A stretch of DNA of 64,000 bases from Synaphobranchus kaupii (lineage: Eukaryota > Chordata > Actinopteri > Anguilliformes > Synaphobranchidae). The position numbers were made by a program, and so were the translations under genes. The stretch lies in NCBI GenBank assembly GCA_029718625.1, contig CM056377.1:105908585-105972584 (forward strand), written 5' to 3'. The notes below the pieces were generated by a model. That model saw only the letters and a program-made list of their open reading frames with translations. It searched no databases and was not told the DNA's origin. The first letter of the stretch is position 1, and every line of letters starts with the position of its first letter. Shown here piece after piece: positions 11,741 through 23,725 of the stretch.

Positions 11741-13579
11741 AATAATATTCCTGTTGTAGTATCGATGTGTCTATTACTAACGCCATTATTTTCTGGCTAG
11801 GAGAACAAGCTATATTATGCCATTTAATAGCTCTGTTCACTAAGATATCTAAAGTTAACTAAATTGTTGAAATAGACCTTGCCGTTGTCATCTGCCATTA
11901 CGATGGAAATGTTTGGTCTTCACCTTTTTCTCGAAAGTAATTATGGGATTTCTCTCAGTCAGAGCATGCATCAATAGATAATTCAAATTTTGAACAAACG
12001 AAGTACGCATGTGGGTACTTACTCCATGCTCCATACTACCGTACTTCGGTTTTTGCACTCCAACATGCATGCATGCTCGCTATGTGTGCTCAGAGCTTGG
12101 AAGTATACGGTTTGAGACACAGCGATTGTTTCTTGGGAGAAAATCTGACAAGTATGTGTGTGTGTGTGAGAGAGTATGCATTATTTTGTAAGTAAGGAGA
12201 GATTTTGTAGGGGTTTATTGCTTTAGCTGGACATGCCATCCAGGAGACCCATATTTAATCACAGTTTAAACAGTTGCATATCAGGCCCAGGCTATCATTC
12301 CTTTTTTTAAATATTATTCACTGTTTAGGGATATATATCTGAACGTGTAAGCAATTTCATGCTGACCCAGCATTATGTTTCTGACAGATTGGGTATTTAA
12401 AAGAATTGCATTTAGCAAGAAGACTGAGTCAGCTGTAAAAGTCAGATACATCCACAGAAAATACATTTCATAATAGTCTATACTGTATTATTCTGTAATA
12501 TACATGGAGACAGGAAAATGGTTATATCAGTTTGCAAAATTGTTGTTTGGACAAAAAATTATCAAATGTCAGCCTCTAACAGCTTTATTTTACAAGGACT
12601 AATCACCCATAAAGCAAATGTATAACTGTTTGATTTCAACTGTTCTGCTAAGAAACTATTTGAGCAGAATTTCATGGATAAACAGAATCTGAATGTCTCA
12701 GACAAGCTCAGATTTCTCTTTCCGACAGGTTTCAGTTAACTTGGCACTGCAAGACCCGGCTGCACAATTTAAACACAGCTCCGGGAGCAGTGTGAGCAAT
12801 AACTACAGAGCATATTTGCACACAACGCTAAAGAGCTATCTTGAGTAATCCCAAAAACATGCAGATCTGTAGACACAAGGCCATGTGGAGCAAACGTTTC
12901 CCATGAGTCTTTCAGTTAGAGCCTCATGCATTTTTCTTATATCATAACGAGTTCATAGATCCCCAGTGCCTTCATTCCATGAGCTGCACAAGAATATAGT
13001 ATCCAACAGAAAGATCGGTGTGTTAGAGCATAGAATGGGATCTTGCACCAGGGCTGTATTCCCCTCACACGTCACTTTCACATACACATTGCAAAATGAT
13101 CCCACAATGTCCGATTAAATAGGTTTTAGTCATTCATTGAAAATCAATACTCTTAGGGCCAAAAGGTCTGGATACTTGACTGAGCTGGCAGTTGCTGGTC
13201 TAGATAACAGTAACAGTCAGCTTGAAGGGGACATGATGGTAGTATGTTCCCTTCAAATCTAGGAGCACAACCTGTTACCTCTCTGCTTTATGAACAGTGA
13301 AACGTAAGATAAATATTGTTTTATTACAAATTAATGCAAGCCAAAGGCGTATCTTTTGGTTTAATATTGGAGGGGTTGAGGTGAACATGCTGCCTGTTGA
13401 CTGAGTACTACTGGCTACATGACAATGGAAGCTAACTAACAAAAATAATCACTCATCGTCTACTTTGATGCATATTAAAACAGCCTAGGGGTTGATTTAC
13501 TATAGGTTTGCGTGTACAAACTGTAACCACCCACAAAAAATTGTCCAAGATGATCAACTAACGAGGAGCAAAGTGTGTT
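11741..13579. other. Gene-free stretch
   Basis: No gene recognised. GGTTTGAGACACAGC near 12109-12123 resembles the terminus of another teleost TIR element, but I found no partner. A GGGGTTGATTTACTATAGG block at 13489 and GTGATTTACTAAGCCCG near 14061 suggest an older repeat into which the next SINE inserted. Confidence 0.5.
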
Positions 13580-13594
13580 AAAATGGAAAAATAC

Positions 13595-13916
13595 GGCCGC
13601 CGTGGTGGTGCAGTGGTAAGTGCCAACTTTCAATCAGTGCAGTTGGACACCGAGGATTGGGGGTTCGCACCCCGGTCCTGCCAGATCCGAGTATGGCTGG
13701 TGCCTTAAGAGAGTGGCAATTGGCAGCCGCTCCCAGGGTGGGGGGAGGCGAGTTGAAATCACGGTCAGGCATCCTCCTTCCGACTACTGACTGATGGGGT
13801 TGTGTAGTGGCGTATTCTCAAGTGGTTGCTCCACGGGGGGAATTTAATAATATAGGGTTCAATTGGTTACCAAATTGGGTGAAAAAATAAATAATTATAC
13901 TTTTTTTTTTTTTATT
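13595..13916 (+). mobile_element. tRNA-derived SINE
   Basis: The head carries an A-box-like GTGGTGCAGTGGTAAGTGCC (about 13605) and a B box GGTTCGCACC (13662-13671), the internal RNA polymerase III promoter of tRNA-derived SINEs. The body ends in an AT-rich tail with a T run. A 10-bp direct repeat AAAATGGAAA lies at 13580-13589 and 13917-13926, the expected target-site duplication. It is not a functional tRNA gene, since the cloverleaf is degenerate and the tail is LINE-like. Confidence 0.85.
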
Positions 13917-13926
13917 AAAAATGGAA

Positions 13927-15055
13927 AGATTTTTACTTTTTGCGGGTTAGCCTGAATGAATATGCAAAATTGGGCATCCCTACATTATTCTGCGAAATCG
14001 TGGGAGGAGGTCATGCAAATAGCCTATTGTAGCACATGTAAAGTGATTTACTAAGCCCGAAAGCAAGTTTGGGAAAGATATTTGTGTTAACATTTTAACA
14101 CAAATCGAAAGCAGGTATTAAGACATGCAATCGATAAGATGATGGCTGCCATTGTAGCAAGACACGTACGGGTGTGTTTGGAATATCCATAACTGAACGT
14201 TCTGAATGATTGCCTAACAATGGAGGCTGAATAACTGGCCCATTCTAGTATTCCACTTCGTTCATGTTTGTATACGTGCTAGACGTGTCATTTTGAGACC
14301 ATTTTAGCAGCCCTATAGAAGTGAATGGAGAGCGACAAATACCCTACTCTGGATTATCACCCCAGAGGAACACAGAGCAACTAACAAACATATTTTGCCA
14401 GCATTTTGACTCATATCATGGCCAGGTAACTACACAACCTAAAGTTCAATTGTGCTTTAAAATAGTAAAGTGAAAATTTTATCCAGAACTTCTAGCTATG
14501 TGATCATGATCCCCAGACAGCCACCCTGATTGCCATCTATCCAATGCTTGTCAAGAGACCAGACTAAATTTAGTGCTCATTCCTTTCCATTTCTGTGACT
14601 CATTTTTCCCACCGTTCCCCTCCTTTCCCCAGCCATCTTGTCATGTCTAAGGAGGGATTTCCAATGGGATGCCCTCTACTTTAGGCAGCTGTCAAGCAGA
14701 TACTGTATATTGTTCAAATATGTTTCGACCGCAAAAGGTGGGGGCAACACAACAATGGTTTGCTCTACCACTGTGTCAACATCTAACAAAAGTGTTTCCA
14801 TGTTTACAAATGCTTTCGGAATGTAATACAAATCATTAAGTCTGGTTATCAGCCATGAACTAAAACAGGCAGATGTAAAGGAGAACAGATATGCTATATC
14901 ATTTCAAGTCAGAGGCATATTGTCGGGAATAATCATCTCTGTCACAAGTTGTTGAATAATGCAGCTGATATTTTAATAGTGGAGTTGCACTGATTTCTGT
15001 ATTTCATGTAGACATTATATAGTATACACAACACCAATTTTTCAATTTAGCACAT
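13927..15055. other. Gene-free stretch
   Basis: No gene or bounded element identified beyond the GATTTACTAAG block near 14061. Confidence 0.5.
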
Positions 15056-15075
15056 TTGAAACAAAAAAATATATA

Positions 15076-15198
15076 TCACAAGACAAAAGGTAAAGACAAA
15101 ATTTGTAGCTATATTAAAATACGAATATAACATACATTTTTTTTAATATTTGTATTTTAATATAGCTACAAATTTTGTCTTTACCTTTTGTCTTGTGA
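15076..15198. mobile_element. 123-bp hairpin MITE inside a terminal repeat
   Basis: Sequence 15071-15122 is the exact reverse complement of 15152-15203. Within it TCACAAGACAAAAGG and its complement form the ends of a unit flanked by TA (15074-15075 and 15199-15200). The loop is about 29 bp and AT-rich. The right arm of the surrounding element has no counterpart of this hairpin, so it appears to be a later insertion with a Tc1/mariner-like TA target. Confidence 0.75.
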
Positions 15199-15615
15199 TA
15201 TATTTGACGCGTGCTGGTAAAACGGTCCGCAAGTCGCACTTCTGCAATTAACAGTAGAGTGCAAAATAGGGAGGAAAACGAAAAAATTTGATTTTTGTTT
15301 TTTTTCCCATATAATGAAAGTTTAAGTGTTTTAGAAGTCGCTTAATATAATATACAACATATTTCTCTACAACATCTCTAAATACCTGTAATAAGTAACA
15401 CAAATATGCTTGTTAAACCATGTTTGCCGGGGGCGGGGTTCAATTTCAGGGATAGACTATAATCAGCTGTCCATTAACACCTTCCTAGTTTCAATTGGCT
15501 CTGAGGTTCGGTATGCCTCGCCCATAAAGAGCCTACTTCTCTGAATAATGTAGCTGCCGGTACGGTAGAAGCATAGAAAACGGAGAATTCCGAGTCGAGA
15601 ACGTACACGATTCAC

Positions 15616-16180
15616 AGTAGCTACTTGCTCCATCTGGACCTCTGGCTTTCGATATGAATATCTTCAGACAAAACTCCATATTACTCCATAGAAAAACACT
15701 GTAACTTAAGAGCCGTTTTGCGGCTTAACGGAAACAAGTTCACTAATTCTGCAGTTCTTACCTATTCTGGCACTTGTCCTCTCCACAAATCGATTTGCCT
15801 GTATCCATACTTTAAGCGAACTATAACCAACAATTTCAATGACTAAAAAAACTAGTGACTTCTTCAATACACCCCCGGCCAGCGGCGTCGGTGCTGAGTG
15901 CATGTGTTTCATTGTCAGAGCGAAGAAGTCTGTGGCGTCCATGTTCATTTTTCACTAGTTTGTATAGAAATGATCACCTATGGCTCGCTAAAAGTATGGA
16001 TGACGGCTGAGATTTGTGGAGAGGGCAAGTGCCAGGGTAAGAACTTTCAGAATTACGGAACTCGATTCCGTTCTGCTGCAAAACGGTTGTTAAGTTACAG
16101 CGTTCGCTTTTTTATATGGAGCTCTGTCTGAAGATATTCATATCGAAAGCGAGAGGTCCAGATGGAGCAAAGTAGCTACT
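15616..16180. repeat. Imperfect foldback with arms of about 255 bp
   Basis: AGTAGCTACTTGCTCCATCT at 15616 is repeated in inverted form at about 16160-16180 (AGATGGAGCAAAGTAGCTACT). Matching continues inward through the CGATATGAATATCTTCAGAC and ACTAGTGACTTCTTC blocks, leaving a loop of about 50 bp near 15870-15920. Indels and substitutions show the arms are old. Confidence 0.8.
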
Positions 16181-16569
16181 ATTGTTTGCAGTGAAACCTG
16201 TCTGGTTGGTAACGTTACTCAAGTAAATTTGAGTTTTTGCTATCAATCTGTCTGTTAGTCGAGCTGTGTCCAAATCATAGACCATATAAAAATGTGTCCT
16301 CCTGTGTAGCTGATACGGTAGGCTAATGTTACTGCTTAGCGTAGCCTACTGTTTAGTGACATACAGTAGCCTATGCGAAAAATATCCTCAATACTTTTAT
16401 CAGCGAAAACCTAAGCATAATAAGTAGGCCTATATCATTTGCGGATTTAAAGTAGCCTACACTACATTTAGACAATTAGTTAAGCCTACTTAACAACTTT
16501 CTAACAGCTAGCATAGGCTCAATAGTAGCCTATAGAAGGGCGTTGATTCAGACCGATTGCGACACATCC

Positions 16570-16797
16570 TGTGTTTAACAGAAACAAAGTTAGCTAACAG
16601 TTAGGTATCTAGCTAGCCACACGTCCAAACAATGTATCATTTGCAAGCATTTTTGTTTTTTTATTTTCAGTCTTTGTTTAACACAAACCAAGCCCTTGCT
16701 GACTAAGCTAACAGTTAGCCTTCTAGCTAGCCGCATGTCCAAACAATGTATCTGCAAGCGTGTTTATCATGATTTTCGTATCTCTACCAGTCTTTGT
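16570..16797 (+). repeat. Diverged tandem duplication of about 115 bp
   Basis: Two adjacent units share GCTAACAGTTAG, TCTAGCTAGCC, GTCCAAACAATGTATC and CAGTCTTTGTTTA in the same order. Confidence 0.75.
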
Positions 16798-17136
16798 TTA
16801 GTAACACAATCCTCTGAAATCCAGAGTCTGATACTCTAGTGGGGGAGTGGTTGGGGTGGGATTAGCCAGCTACTTTTCACTCCCATTAAGTTTGCAAGCC
16901 TCAGGTGTGAATGTGCAAATCTTTGAGAGCTGTTTTCTCAGGAAAGTGTTTTAAGGTGTACCAACATTCAAAGAAGCATATCTTCTTCATATATGGGTAT
17001 ATTGCAGTGAATGAGACGTCATTTGAAAGCACAGGATCTGGACATTCAGTAACTATTAAAAAAAAAACTGAAAAATGACCCAGTGCACTTGTGGACTGTT
17101 TTACCAGCACCAGTCACATATATTTTTTTGTTTCAT

Positions 17137-17704
17137 AATGTAGAGGGTTGTTTTTTGTTTTTTTTAATAAAAAAATATAATATATAATATCTAGGCACAT
17201 GGGCGTTTAACAGTAGGCACAGCAAAATGGAACTTTAATGGAACTTTAGAACACAGACAACATTGTGTGCATGTGAGCTTGGCAATACATTTCTCACACA
17301 AAGCACAATTTGTTGACAGGTTTTCCTGCAGTGCAGATCAAACTTGCAATAAATTAGTGCAAGCTTGTTCTTAGCCTTTATTGATTGCAATTCTATGAAG
17401 CCACATGATAAAGAAGCTTTTAGCAATAGCGGTAAATTTTTAAGTGTCCAGCAAAAATATTGCCTGTCTTCCAGAATTCTGACAGTTGGAACTTCACCAA
17501 CCATCAGAAATCAGCACATATAAAGTCATTTAGGAAATGCTATTAAATTGCACATGGGCCAGTGTTCCAGAACCCCAAGTCTAAATAATGGAATACTCAG
17601 GCAAAGCTATCTGTTTTTAGTGCTGTCAATGTCCCACTGATATTATTGATGGAATGTGGAGGGAAATACTTTGTAAAGTCACAAAAATAACCAGTATATC
17701 AGAT
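17137..17704. other. Gene-free stretch
   Basis: Nothing recognised. The minus-strand frame 17235-17504 has no known domain. Confidence 0.5.
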
Positions 17705-17707
17705 TAA

Positions 17708-18996
17708 GGGCTCTATCTTGGCGATCTTGGCGCTTGGTCTAAGCGCATGGCGTAAAGTCCATTTAGGGCGTGTCCAAGTCCACTTTTGCTATTTTAACGG
17801 CGTGTTTTTTGGGCGCTAAGCATGGCGCAACGTGCAAATGGGCTAAACCTAGTCTATTAATTATAGTTGTGTCTTGGGCGTGACATGCAATAAACCAATC
17901 AAAATGTCATATCCCATTGCCTTTAAAAGCCTGCTTTTCCACCGTGGCGGATTGCTTGATGACGAAACAGACATGCTCGTGCGTGTTTAGTGCGATCAAG
18001 GAATAGGCTAAATGGGTCAACAGTATGATCAATATTATTTGGACTAACCATTAGCCTATGAGTTCCCGGTAATTCCCGACAGGGCTGTTATTTTACAAAA
18101 TATATATTAAATTAAATTTTGTTAAAAGTACCTGCAACAGCTGAGAATAAGCTATCAATGGCTGCAGTCTCACCCTAGAAAACGCCAAATTAGCCTGCTT
18201 GTTCAACGAATTTCGTTTGATTATGCAATGAAAGTGTCAAACATCAATTCCATGAGGCTGTTCTCATGGAGTTCTTGAAGTTCAATCTTCATCCGAAGTT
18301 CATTAGGCTACCTGCATAGTAATATTGATTAATAACATAAATACCGTTATTTTGCCTTAATGAGGACACTAAATACAATAAAGCTGTCAGGTTGGCAACC
18401 CATATGTTCACGCATATTTCCCCTTATTTTATATTGTCCTGTTTATGGAAATGTGAACAACATGTTTTACTCGTAGCGTAATGCTTTAAAACCATCCACT
18501 TTCCAGGAAGACCGTGAAACATCAGGTCATCTTTGACCTATGGACCCTTTTATTATTATGCATTTTTTATATAGCCTACACAATAATAATATTTCACGTT
18601 GTAATCTTGATATTTTTAGTCATGCGTGTGCGCGCCCCTGTGTGTAACAGACAGGAGGGTGTATGCGTGTTGTGCACATGCCTATGTAGACGCACTTATA
18701 TGCGCCGTTAAAATAACATGAAAACAACAACTGCGACACGACTTTAGACCAGGTTTGTGGTGGTTTTAGCGCAAGCGCTTTCTGCTGGCTCAATATAGCA
18801 ATACGCCAAAAGTAATCCTGGCCACTCCTCATCTTAAGACCAACACGCCCAGTTCACTTGTAATGGGCGCAAGAATACATGGTATTTAAACGACATGAAC
18901 GCAAGGCGTTATAATGAACCATGCGCCGGGTGTAAGATAGCAAAGACACTTGCGTTTGGGTTAGCGCTGCTTAGCGCCGGGTGTAAGATAGGGCCC
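17708..18996. mobile_element. Complete PIF/Harbinger-like non-autonomous element, 1289 bp
   Basis: The left end GGGCTCTATCTTGGCG pairs with the inverted right end GGGCCCTATCTTACACC. Both sides are flanked by TAA (17705-17707 and 18997-18999), a TWA-type 3-bp target duplication expected of PIF/Harbinger elements. Subterminal DNA is rich in GGCGC and GCGCTAA-type motifs. I see no transposase or Myb-like protein. Related ends lie at 11407 and 63917. Confidence 0.8.
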
Positions 18997-18999
18997 TAA

Positions 19000-19688
19000 A
19001 CTCCATGTAAGGGCAACCTTGCCCGCAATATGTTTATTGAAAATTGAGCTAATAGTTTATTCACAATATTTATATTCATTTGTGGAATAACATTTTCAGC
19101 TCGACTGTCTTTTAACAGGAATACTAACTCACTTTTATACAAGGAAGGCGATGGGAATACTCGATTTTATATCCATGTTGAGGCCATTGTTAGAATCCTG
19201 AAATAATTTCACTGGAAAAAGTTTTGTTCTGAAAGCAGTATAAGTGACCAATTATTTTCTTAGCCTTGTAGTTACAGCTTTCCATATTGAATCACAAAGT
19301 GAACCACACAATGCTGGAATGAGCACAGTGCTTATCTAAAAAAGAATGTATCACAGTAATGTACCATTATTTGAGTCACTTTTCCTTGTTTCATTCAAAT
19401 TCTTTTGTTGCTGGAATCCTTTCTCTCTTTAATCGAAGGTGTTCTGCCTTTTTCACCTATTCCTCAGCATTTAGCATTACTCATATTTTAATTATATTTT
19501 AATTTTGCACTCCTGTACAAAACCACCTTCAATCTCAGCCTACTGGCAGTATTAAGTTCCAAAAGCCATAGGTCAAGGTTATTTTAGTGGATATAAAGAT
19601 ATACATTGTCAAAGGAAACATACACAAAATACCCCTGCTCTGACCATATAAATGTGATGGAAACTGTGCATCTGTTAAGTTTAGTGCT
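19000..19688. other. Gene-free stretch
   Basis: Nothing recognised in this AT-rich interval. Confidence 0.5.
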
Positions 19689-19737
19689 TGACATTGGTCA
19701 GTGTTTAAAAAGCGTGGGTGATTATTACTTGGCTTTT
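19689..19737 (+). repeat. 49-bp perfect direct repeat, copy 1
   Basis: The 49 bases starting TGACATTGGTCAGTG and ending TTACTTGGCTTTT are identical to 21030-21078 in the same orientation, 1341 bp apart. The DNA outside the 49 bases differs. Confidence 0.95.
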
Positions 19738-19878
19738 TTTAGTGGCCTGAGGTAGATGATTAAACAGAAAGAAGATTATGCAAATATCGACTGGTGACTG
19801 TCAGGAATGCTATCAACACTTACTTCATGCAAATCATGCTTGACACCATATATAATACCCATCACATATAAAACTATT

Positions 19879-20536
19879 GGTAACACAATAAGGGTACACT
19901 CATTAACATGATTAGTAGTAAATATTAACTTACAGTTATGTATGTAATGTGTTCGTGAAGGTTTATGAATGTTAACTAAGATTAACAAATATGTTAATAA
20001 ATTGTCAATAAAGATTACAGTTCATGTTATACTATATCATGATATTGTTCACTATAGATACGTATATAATGAAGTCCCTACTTAAGCCATTTCATTCAAT
20101 TGTAATGTCTTTGTTAATGTTCATAAAGGGTGAATATCTTAATATATCTGTTTCCGAACTCAGTGCCACACCTCTCCAAAAAAGTGGTAACAACATAGTT
20201 TATCATGATGGATGTGAATGATTTGTAACTGTAATCCCACCTCCCCCACCTCAAAAAACACCAAGATGCCACTGCTGGCCAAATGTACACAACTTATAAA
20301 CCAATAGCCTGAAAACAAGTTGGCAACTATTTTGTTTCAAATTGTTTGAGGACCTTTATCGGTGTGTGACTTACTTGTTACTATAATCGTTATTAACCAT
20401 TTATTAATGTATTTGTTGATCTTAGTTAACATTCATAAACCTTAATAAGCACACCAATTACACACACCAATGTTAATTAATGTTTACTACTGTATTAATT
20501 AATGTTAATCAGTGTACCCTTATTGTAAAGTGTTAC
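19879..20536. mobile_element. Non-autonomous TIR element with 8-9 bp target duplication
   Basis: The left end GGTAACACAATAAGGGTACAC pairs with the inverted right end TGTAACACTTTACAATAAGG. Similarity continues inward over more than 100 bp, including GGTTTATGAATGTTAACTAA on both arms. The flanks repeat AAACTATT (19871-19878 and 20538-20545), with one more A possible. Such a length fits hAT-type transposition. There is no transposase. Confidence 0.8.
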
Positions 20537-20582
20537 AAAACTATTTTCAAAACTGAAAGTTTTTCCCTTATTGCTGTCCTCC

Positions 20583-20815
20583 ATTTACATTACATTACAT
20601 TACAGGCATTTAGCAGACGCTCTTATCCAGAGCAACTTACACAACTTTTTACCATTTTTTACATATTATCCATTTATACAGCTGGATATATACTGAAGAG
20701 ATTCAGGTTAAGTACCTTGCTCAAGGGTACAACGGCAGTGTCCTACCTGGGAATCGAACCTGCAACCTTTCGGTTACAAGGCCAGTTCCTTAACCATTAT
20801 ACTACACTGCCGCCA
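20583..20815 (-). mobile_element. tRNA-derived SINE on the minus strand
   Basis: Read on the minus strand the element starts GGCGGCAGTGTAGTATAATG, with an A-box region followed by a B box GGTTGCAGGTTCGATTCCC. It continues through the CCCTTGAGCAAGGTAC and CTCTGGATAAGAGCGTCTGC blocks and ends in an ATTAC-type tail (TGTAATGTAATG). This layout is a common teleost SINE. The tRNA-like part is not a functional tRNA gene. Confidence 0.88.
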
Positions 20816-21029
20816 TACACATTTGATGTGTAAATGCCAGCAGTCCTGTATAGTCCTGCAGTATTGTCTTCCATCGCTTGAAAAATACAGTTCTAAAGTG
20901 AGTTTGATTATAATTTCACATTTTATTACTTTCCCAACAACATTTGAATTTATGCATATAAGTGAAACATTTGTCATTATTTTCCAATATAACTAATATT
21001 TTAGGTAATTAAAGAATGCAAAAATGCAT

Positions 21030-21078
21030 TGACATTGGTCAGTGTTTAAAAAGCGTGGGTGATTATTACTTGGCTTTT
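21030..21078 (+). repeat. 49-bp perfect direct repeat, copy 2
   Basis: Identical to 19689-19737. The interval between the copies holds one TIR element and one SINE. Confidence 0.95.
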
Positions 21079-22023
21079 AAAAATGCAATTACTTTTGTCA
21101 CAGAAATGCTTTTCCTAGGCCTTTTTATGTCTAAGTGCTTAATTATCCATTAGAGCACAGACACACAGTGCACACATTCTCTGAAAAAATATGCCTTTTT
21201 CTCTAGTCTACCAAGTAGTTAGTCATTGTTCCTCAGGAGATTTAATTCATATACGTATGGTCCAGACAGACTGCAGGTACCCAACTGACCAGGGGTGGCT
21301 TTCCCAAAGCATGTCGTAGCGAAAAGTATGTCGTGAAACGTTCAAGACAACATTGGACTAGTAGTGAAATCTCAAATGTGTCTTGAGATGCGGTACTACG
21401 TGCAAGTCACACCTCTGCAGACAGAGGCCGCTAATCTATGCGATAGATACAACCACAACAACTTAGAGCATGGTGTAATCAATTATCCCATCATAGGGTT
21501 TATAAGGACTTATTGTGACCTGCGCTGACATGTACATTGTACATTCACAATATAGGCAAAATAATTTCAATAAATGTAGACAGCAATAAATGGATCCGAT
21601 CAGTTTGCCAAAAGCATTATATAGTTAAGATAATATTAGATAATTTAGAAAATCTCAGCACTTTCTGAAATTAGCACCTATGTTTACTCCAGTTTTCCAG
21701 CGAGCTTTATACAATTCCCTTTTTTTTTTCTTTCCGTGAAATAGCGCCGGTGTAACAGGTCACTGTGAAATTGGTCCGCGATGTGGACATGGTTAAGCCA
21801 CTGTTTCGAAAACTTGTTTTGAAAACACAATTCGGAACAAATTGCTGGTTTTAGAATGCAGAATTTGAGGGTATAAATGTCTATGGTGCTGGATTTCTGT
21901 CAGAACAGTTCTTTCCGACATTTTTCAAAATAAAAGTTACATACTGGAGCTTTAAGTATATTTAAGTGCACTAACAAAAAGTATGATTTGTTGCAGTACA
22001 ATTTCATTATGTCACCAGTGCGT
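21079..22023. other. Gene-free stretch with an old MITE-like block
   Basis: CAGGGGTGGCTTTCCCAAAG near 21290, followed by GTCGTAGCGAAAAG, resembles a teleost MITE end, but no partner end is visible. The rest holds nothing I recognise. Confidence 0.4.
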
Positions 22024-23585
22024 TTGAAACAAACTAAGTATAGAGTGCTCAAGTGAGTACGTCAGTCGTGGGCGGAGTCTGGTTTCGGAAGTAAATTCCC
22101 TATGGAAGAATAGAATGGGCTTCGGTGACTATCGACTATTTCTTGAAATCTGATTTATAGAATGAGCCGAAACGTTCCTGGATTAGCCTGTGTGGTATAA
22201 GGATATAGACCATATATCGCATGTTCCAATTTTTATTTTTTAAAGTAATGCATTAATGATTGTAGTTCGACTTGTAGTCCACTTTAACGGACTGCATATC
22301 CAGTACTGCAACGCACGAGTGGATCTCGACCAATAAGATGTCATCATCTCGTCTGTCTGCTCTGTGGCAGATTGGAGTAGGCGACTGAAGCTCAAGACGA
22401 GCTAAGGTTAGCTTACTAAGTAGATAAGCCCGCCCGACAAGGTCAGAAACTATGCTACTGTAAGGGGGAGTGTAAGGTTTGGAGAACCAAACGCCACAAC
22501 CAAGGAATCTGAAAGCGTATTTCGTTAGAAATACGCCACTAAGCGGACAGCTCCACTGTAACAGGGGAAATGATACAAAATAATGGGAATAAAACCCTCC
22601 CGGTGTAAGCCAACACAAAACCACCACAAAAGAGGGCAAACTCGGCGATCGCGAGTAGTAAACAACAAAGGAACCTCACGCACTCACACGAGGCGTATAA
22701 CTAGAGGTCAGAGAAAAACTAAAGAAAGCTCGTGTAACAAGGGCGAAAGAAACGTAATAGAAAAATAACCTGTTACCTACAGCTCTAGGTGTGAACGAGC
22801 TGAACAAAAGGTAACAGGTAGAGGAATATAAAAGGATAAAGAGAGAAAAGGAAACAAAAAGACGAAATAAATCTTTACCCTAACGCTTTAACCGGACTAC
22901 CTACATTTCTAACGAGTAACAACCAGAAATGTAGAGGCTGCTATCCTTTACCTTACCGACTCCAATAGTCAAAAGCAAAGACAATATCGAAGTGTTGGAA
23001 ATGCGGAAGTCCTGGGCTATTTATAACCGGCAGGAAATCCAAAACAGGTGAATGGAATAATTGCCGGGCGAGATTCAAACACCGGAACGGAGGCGGAAAA
23101 ATCCGATAGATTGCCTCGATGTCGTCAAACAAAAGAACGACCGCAGAAACAACAGCAGGCTGCCAGAAACCATGACAGCTATGGTTAACCACATGAAGCA
23201 ATTCTAGCTTTTAGTCCTTCAAGCTAGCTAGCTAACGTTAGAAAAAAGTGTTTAAAAACGGAGCTGTGTGCTACTGCTGGCTAACGTTATATTACAACAT
23301 CTGGAGACAAGGCTGCACGTTCAGAAGGGGGGATGTGGAGTTTTAAACAGTGCCAGCGCTGGTGTGTTCACACAAAAAATACTAAAACGTAAAATATACT
23401 CTAAGCTGGTCCAGAAAAACAACATGGTTTGCAAACGGGCGTTATATTGAACAATCCGGTAAGACATAATCAGTAGAAATGGTTTAAAGTAAGCTTGAAT
23501 GTCTACACTCTAAATGAATGGGGAATTCACTTCCGAAACCAGCGTGACATAGTCACTTGAGAACTCTATTACGGTGTGTTTCAGA
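22024..23585. mobile_element. TIR DNA element carrying a nested solo LTR
   Basis: The left end (22024-22105) and inverted right end (23515-23585) share TGAAACA, TAGAGTGCTCAAGTGA versus TAGAGTTCTCAAGTGA, and GGTTTCGGAAGT with AATTCCC. The interior has no transposase and is split by an LTR. No clear target duplication was seen, so the superfamily stays open; the TAGAGTTCTCA motif is hAT-like. Confidence 0.65.
22459..23177 (-). mobile_element. Solo LTR, family A, minus strand
   Basis: On the minus strand the LTR starts TGTCATGGTTTCTGG and ends CACTCCCCCTTACA, the TG...CA form of LTR ends. Flanks GCTAC and GCTAT form a 5-bp target duplication with one change. A minus-strand TATA-like TTATAAATAG lies near 23017-23027. 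The LTR aligns with a shorter copy at 46863-47313 through CAGGTTATTTTTC-type and CCTGTTACC blocks, TATTTATAAC and AATAATTGCCGGGCGA. There is no internal region, so this is a solo LTR. The 128-residue frame at its edge is not a gene. Confidence 0.8.
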
Positions 23586-23725
23586 CTAAAAAGGTGTACT
23601 TCAAGTATAAAGTACATTTTAAGCATACTTCAAATTAAGTACAAAAAGGAAAAGGATACTTGTAATAACCTTTGTATACTTAAATTATATTTTTATTACA
23701 CTAAAGTATACTACTTTTTCACCTG
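23586..23725. repeat. AAGTATACTT-type repeat block
   Basis: The block is dense in AAGTATA, TATACTT and AAGTACA motifs (for example TTCAAGTATAAAGTACATTT), a pattern of small teleost MITE families. No termini could be fixed. Confidence 0.45.

Larger units (their letters stand above)
15056..17130. mobile_element. Large non-autonomous inverted-repeat DNA element
   Basis: The two ends are inverted copies: TGAAACAAAAAAATATAT (15057-15074) matches the reverse complement of the segment near 17115-17135, and GTGCTGGTAAAACGGTCC (from about 15211) matches the reverse complement of the segment ending near 17110. The interior has an imperfect foldback (15616-16180) and a tandem duplication (16570-16797), with no transposase. 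The exact outer boundary and target duplication are uncertain, so the superfamily is unresolved. Confidence 0.65.

Noticed and set aside
13595..13680. Possible tRNA gene
   Set aside because: A and B boxes are present, but the cloverleaf is degenerate and the sequence continues into a SINE body with a target duplication.
20745..20815. Possible minus-strand tRNA gene
   Set aside because: This is the tRNA-like head of a SINE with the usual body and ATTAC tail.
22253..22639. 128-codon minus-strand frame
   Set aside because: Runs across the boundary of a solo LTR into a TIR element, so it cannot be an ancestral gene.
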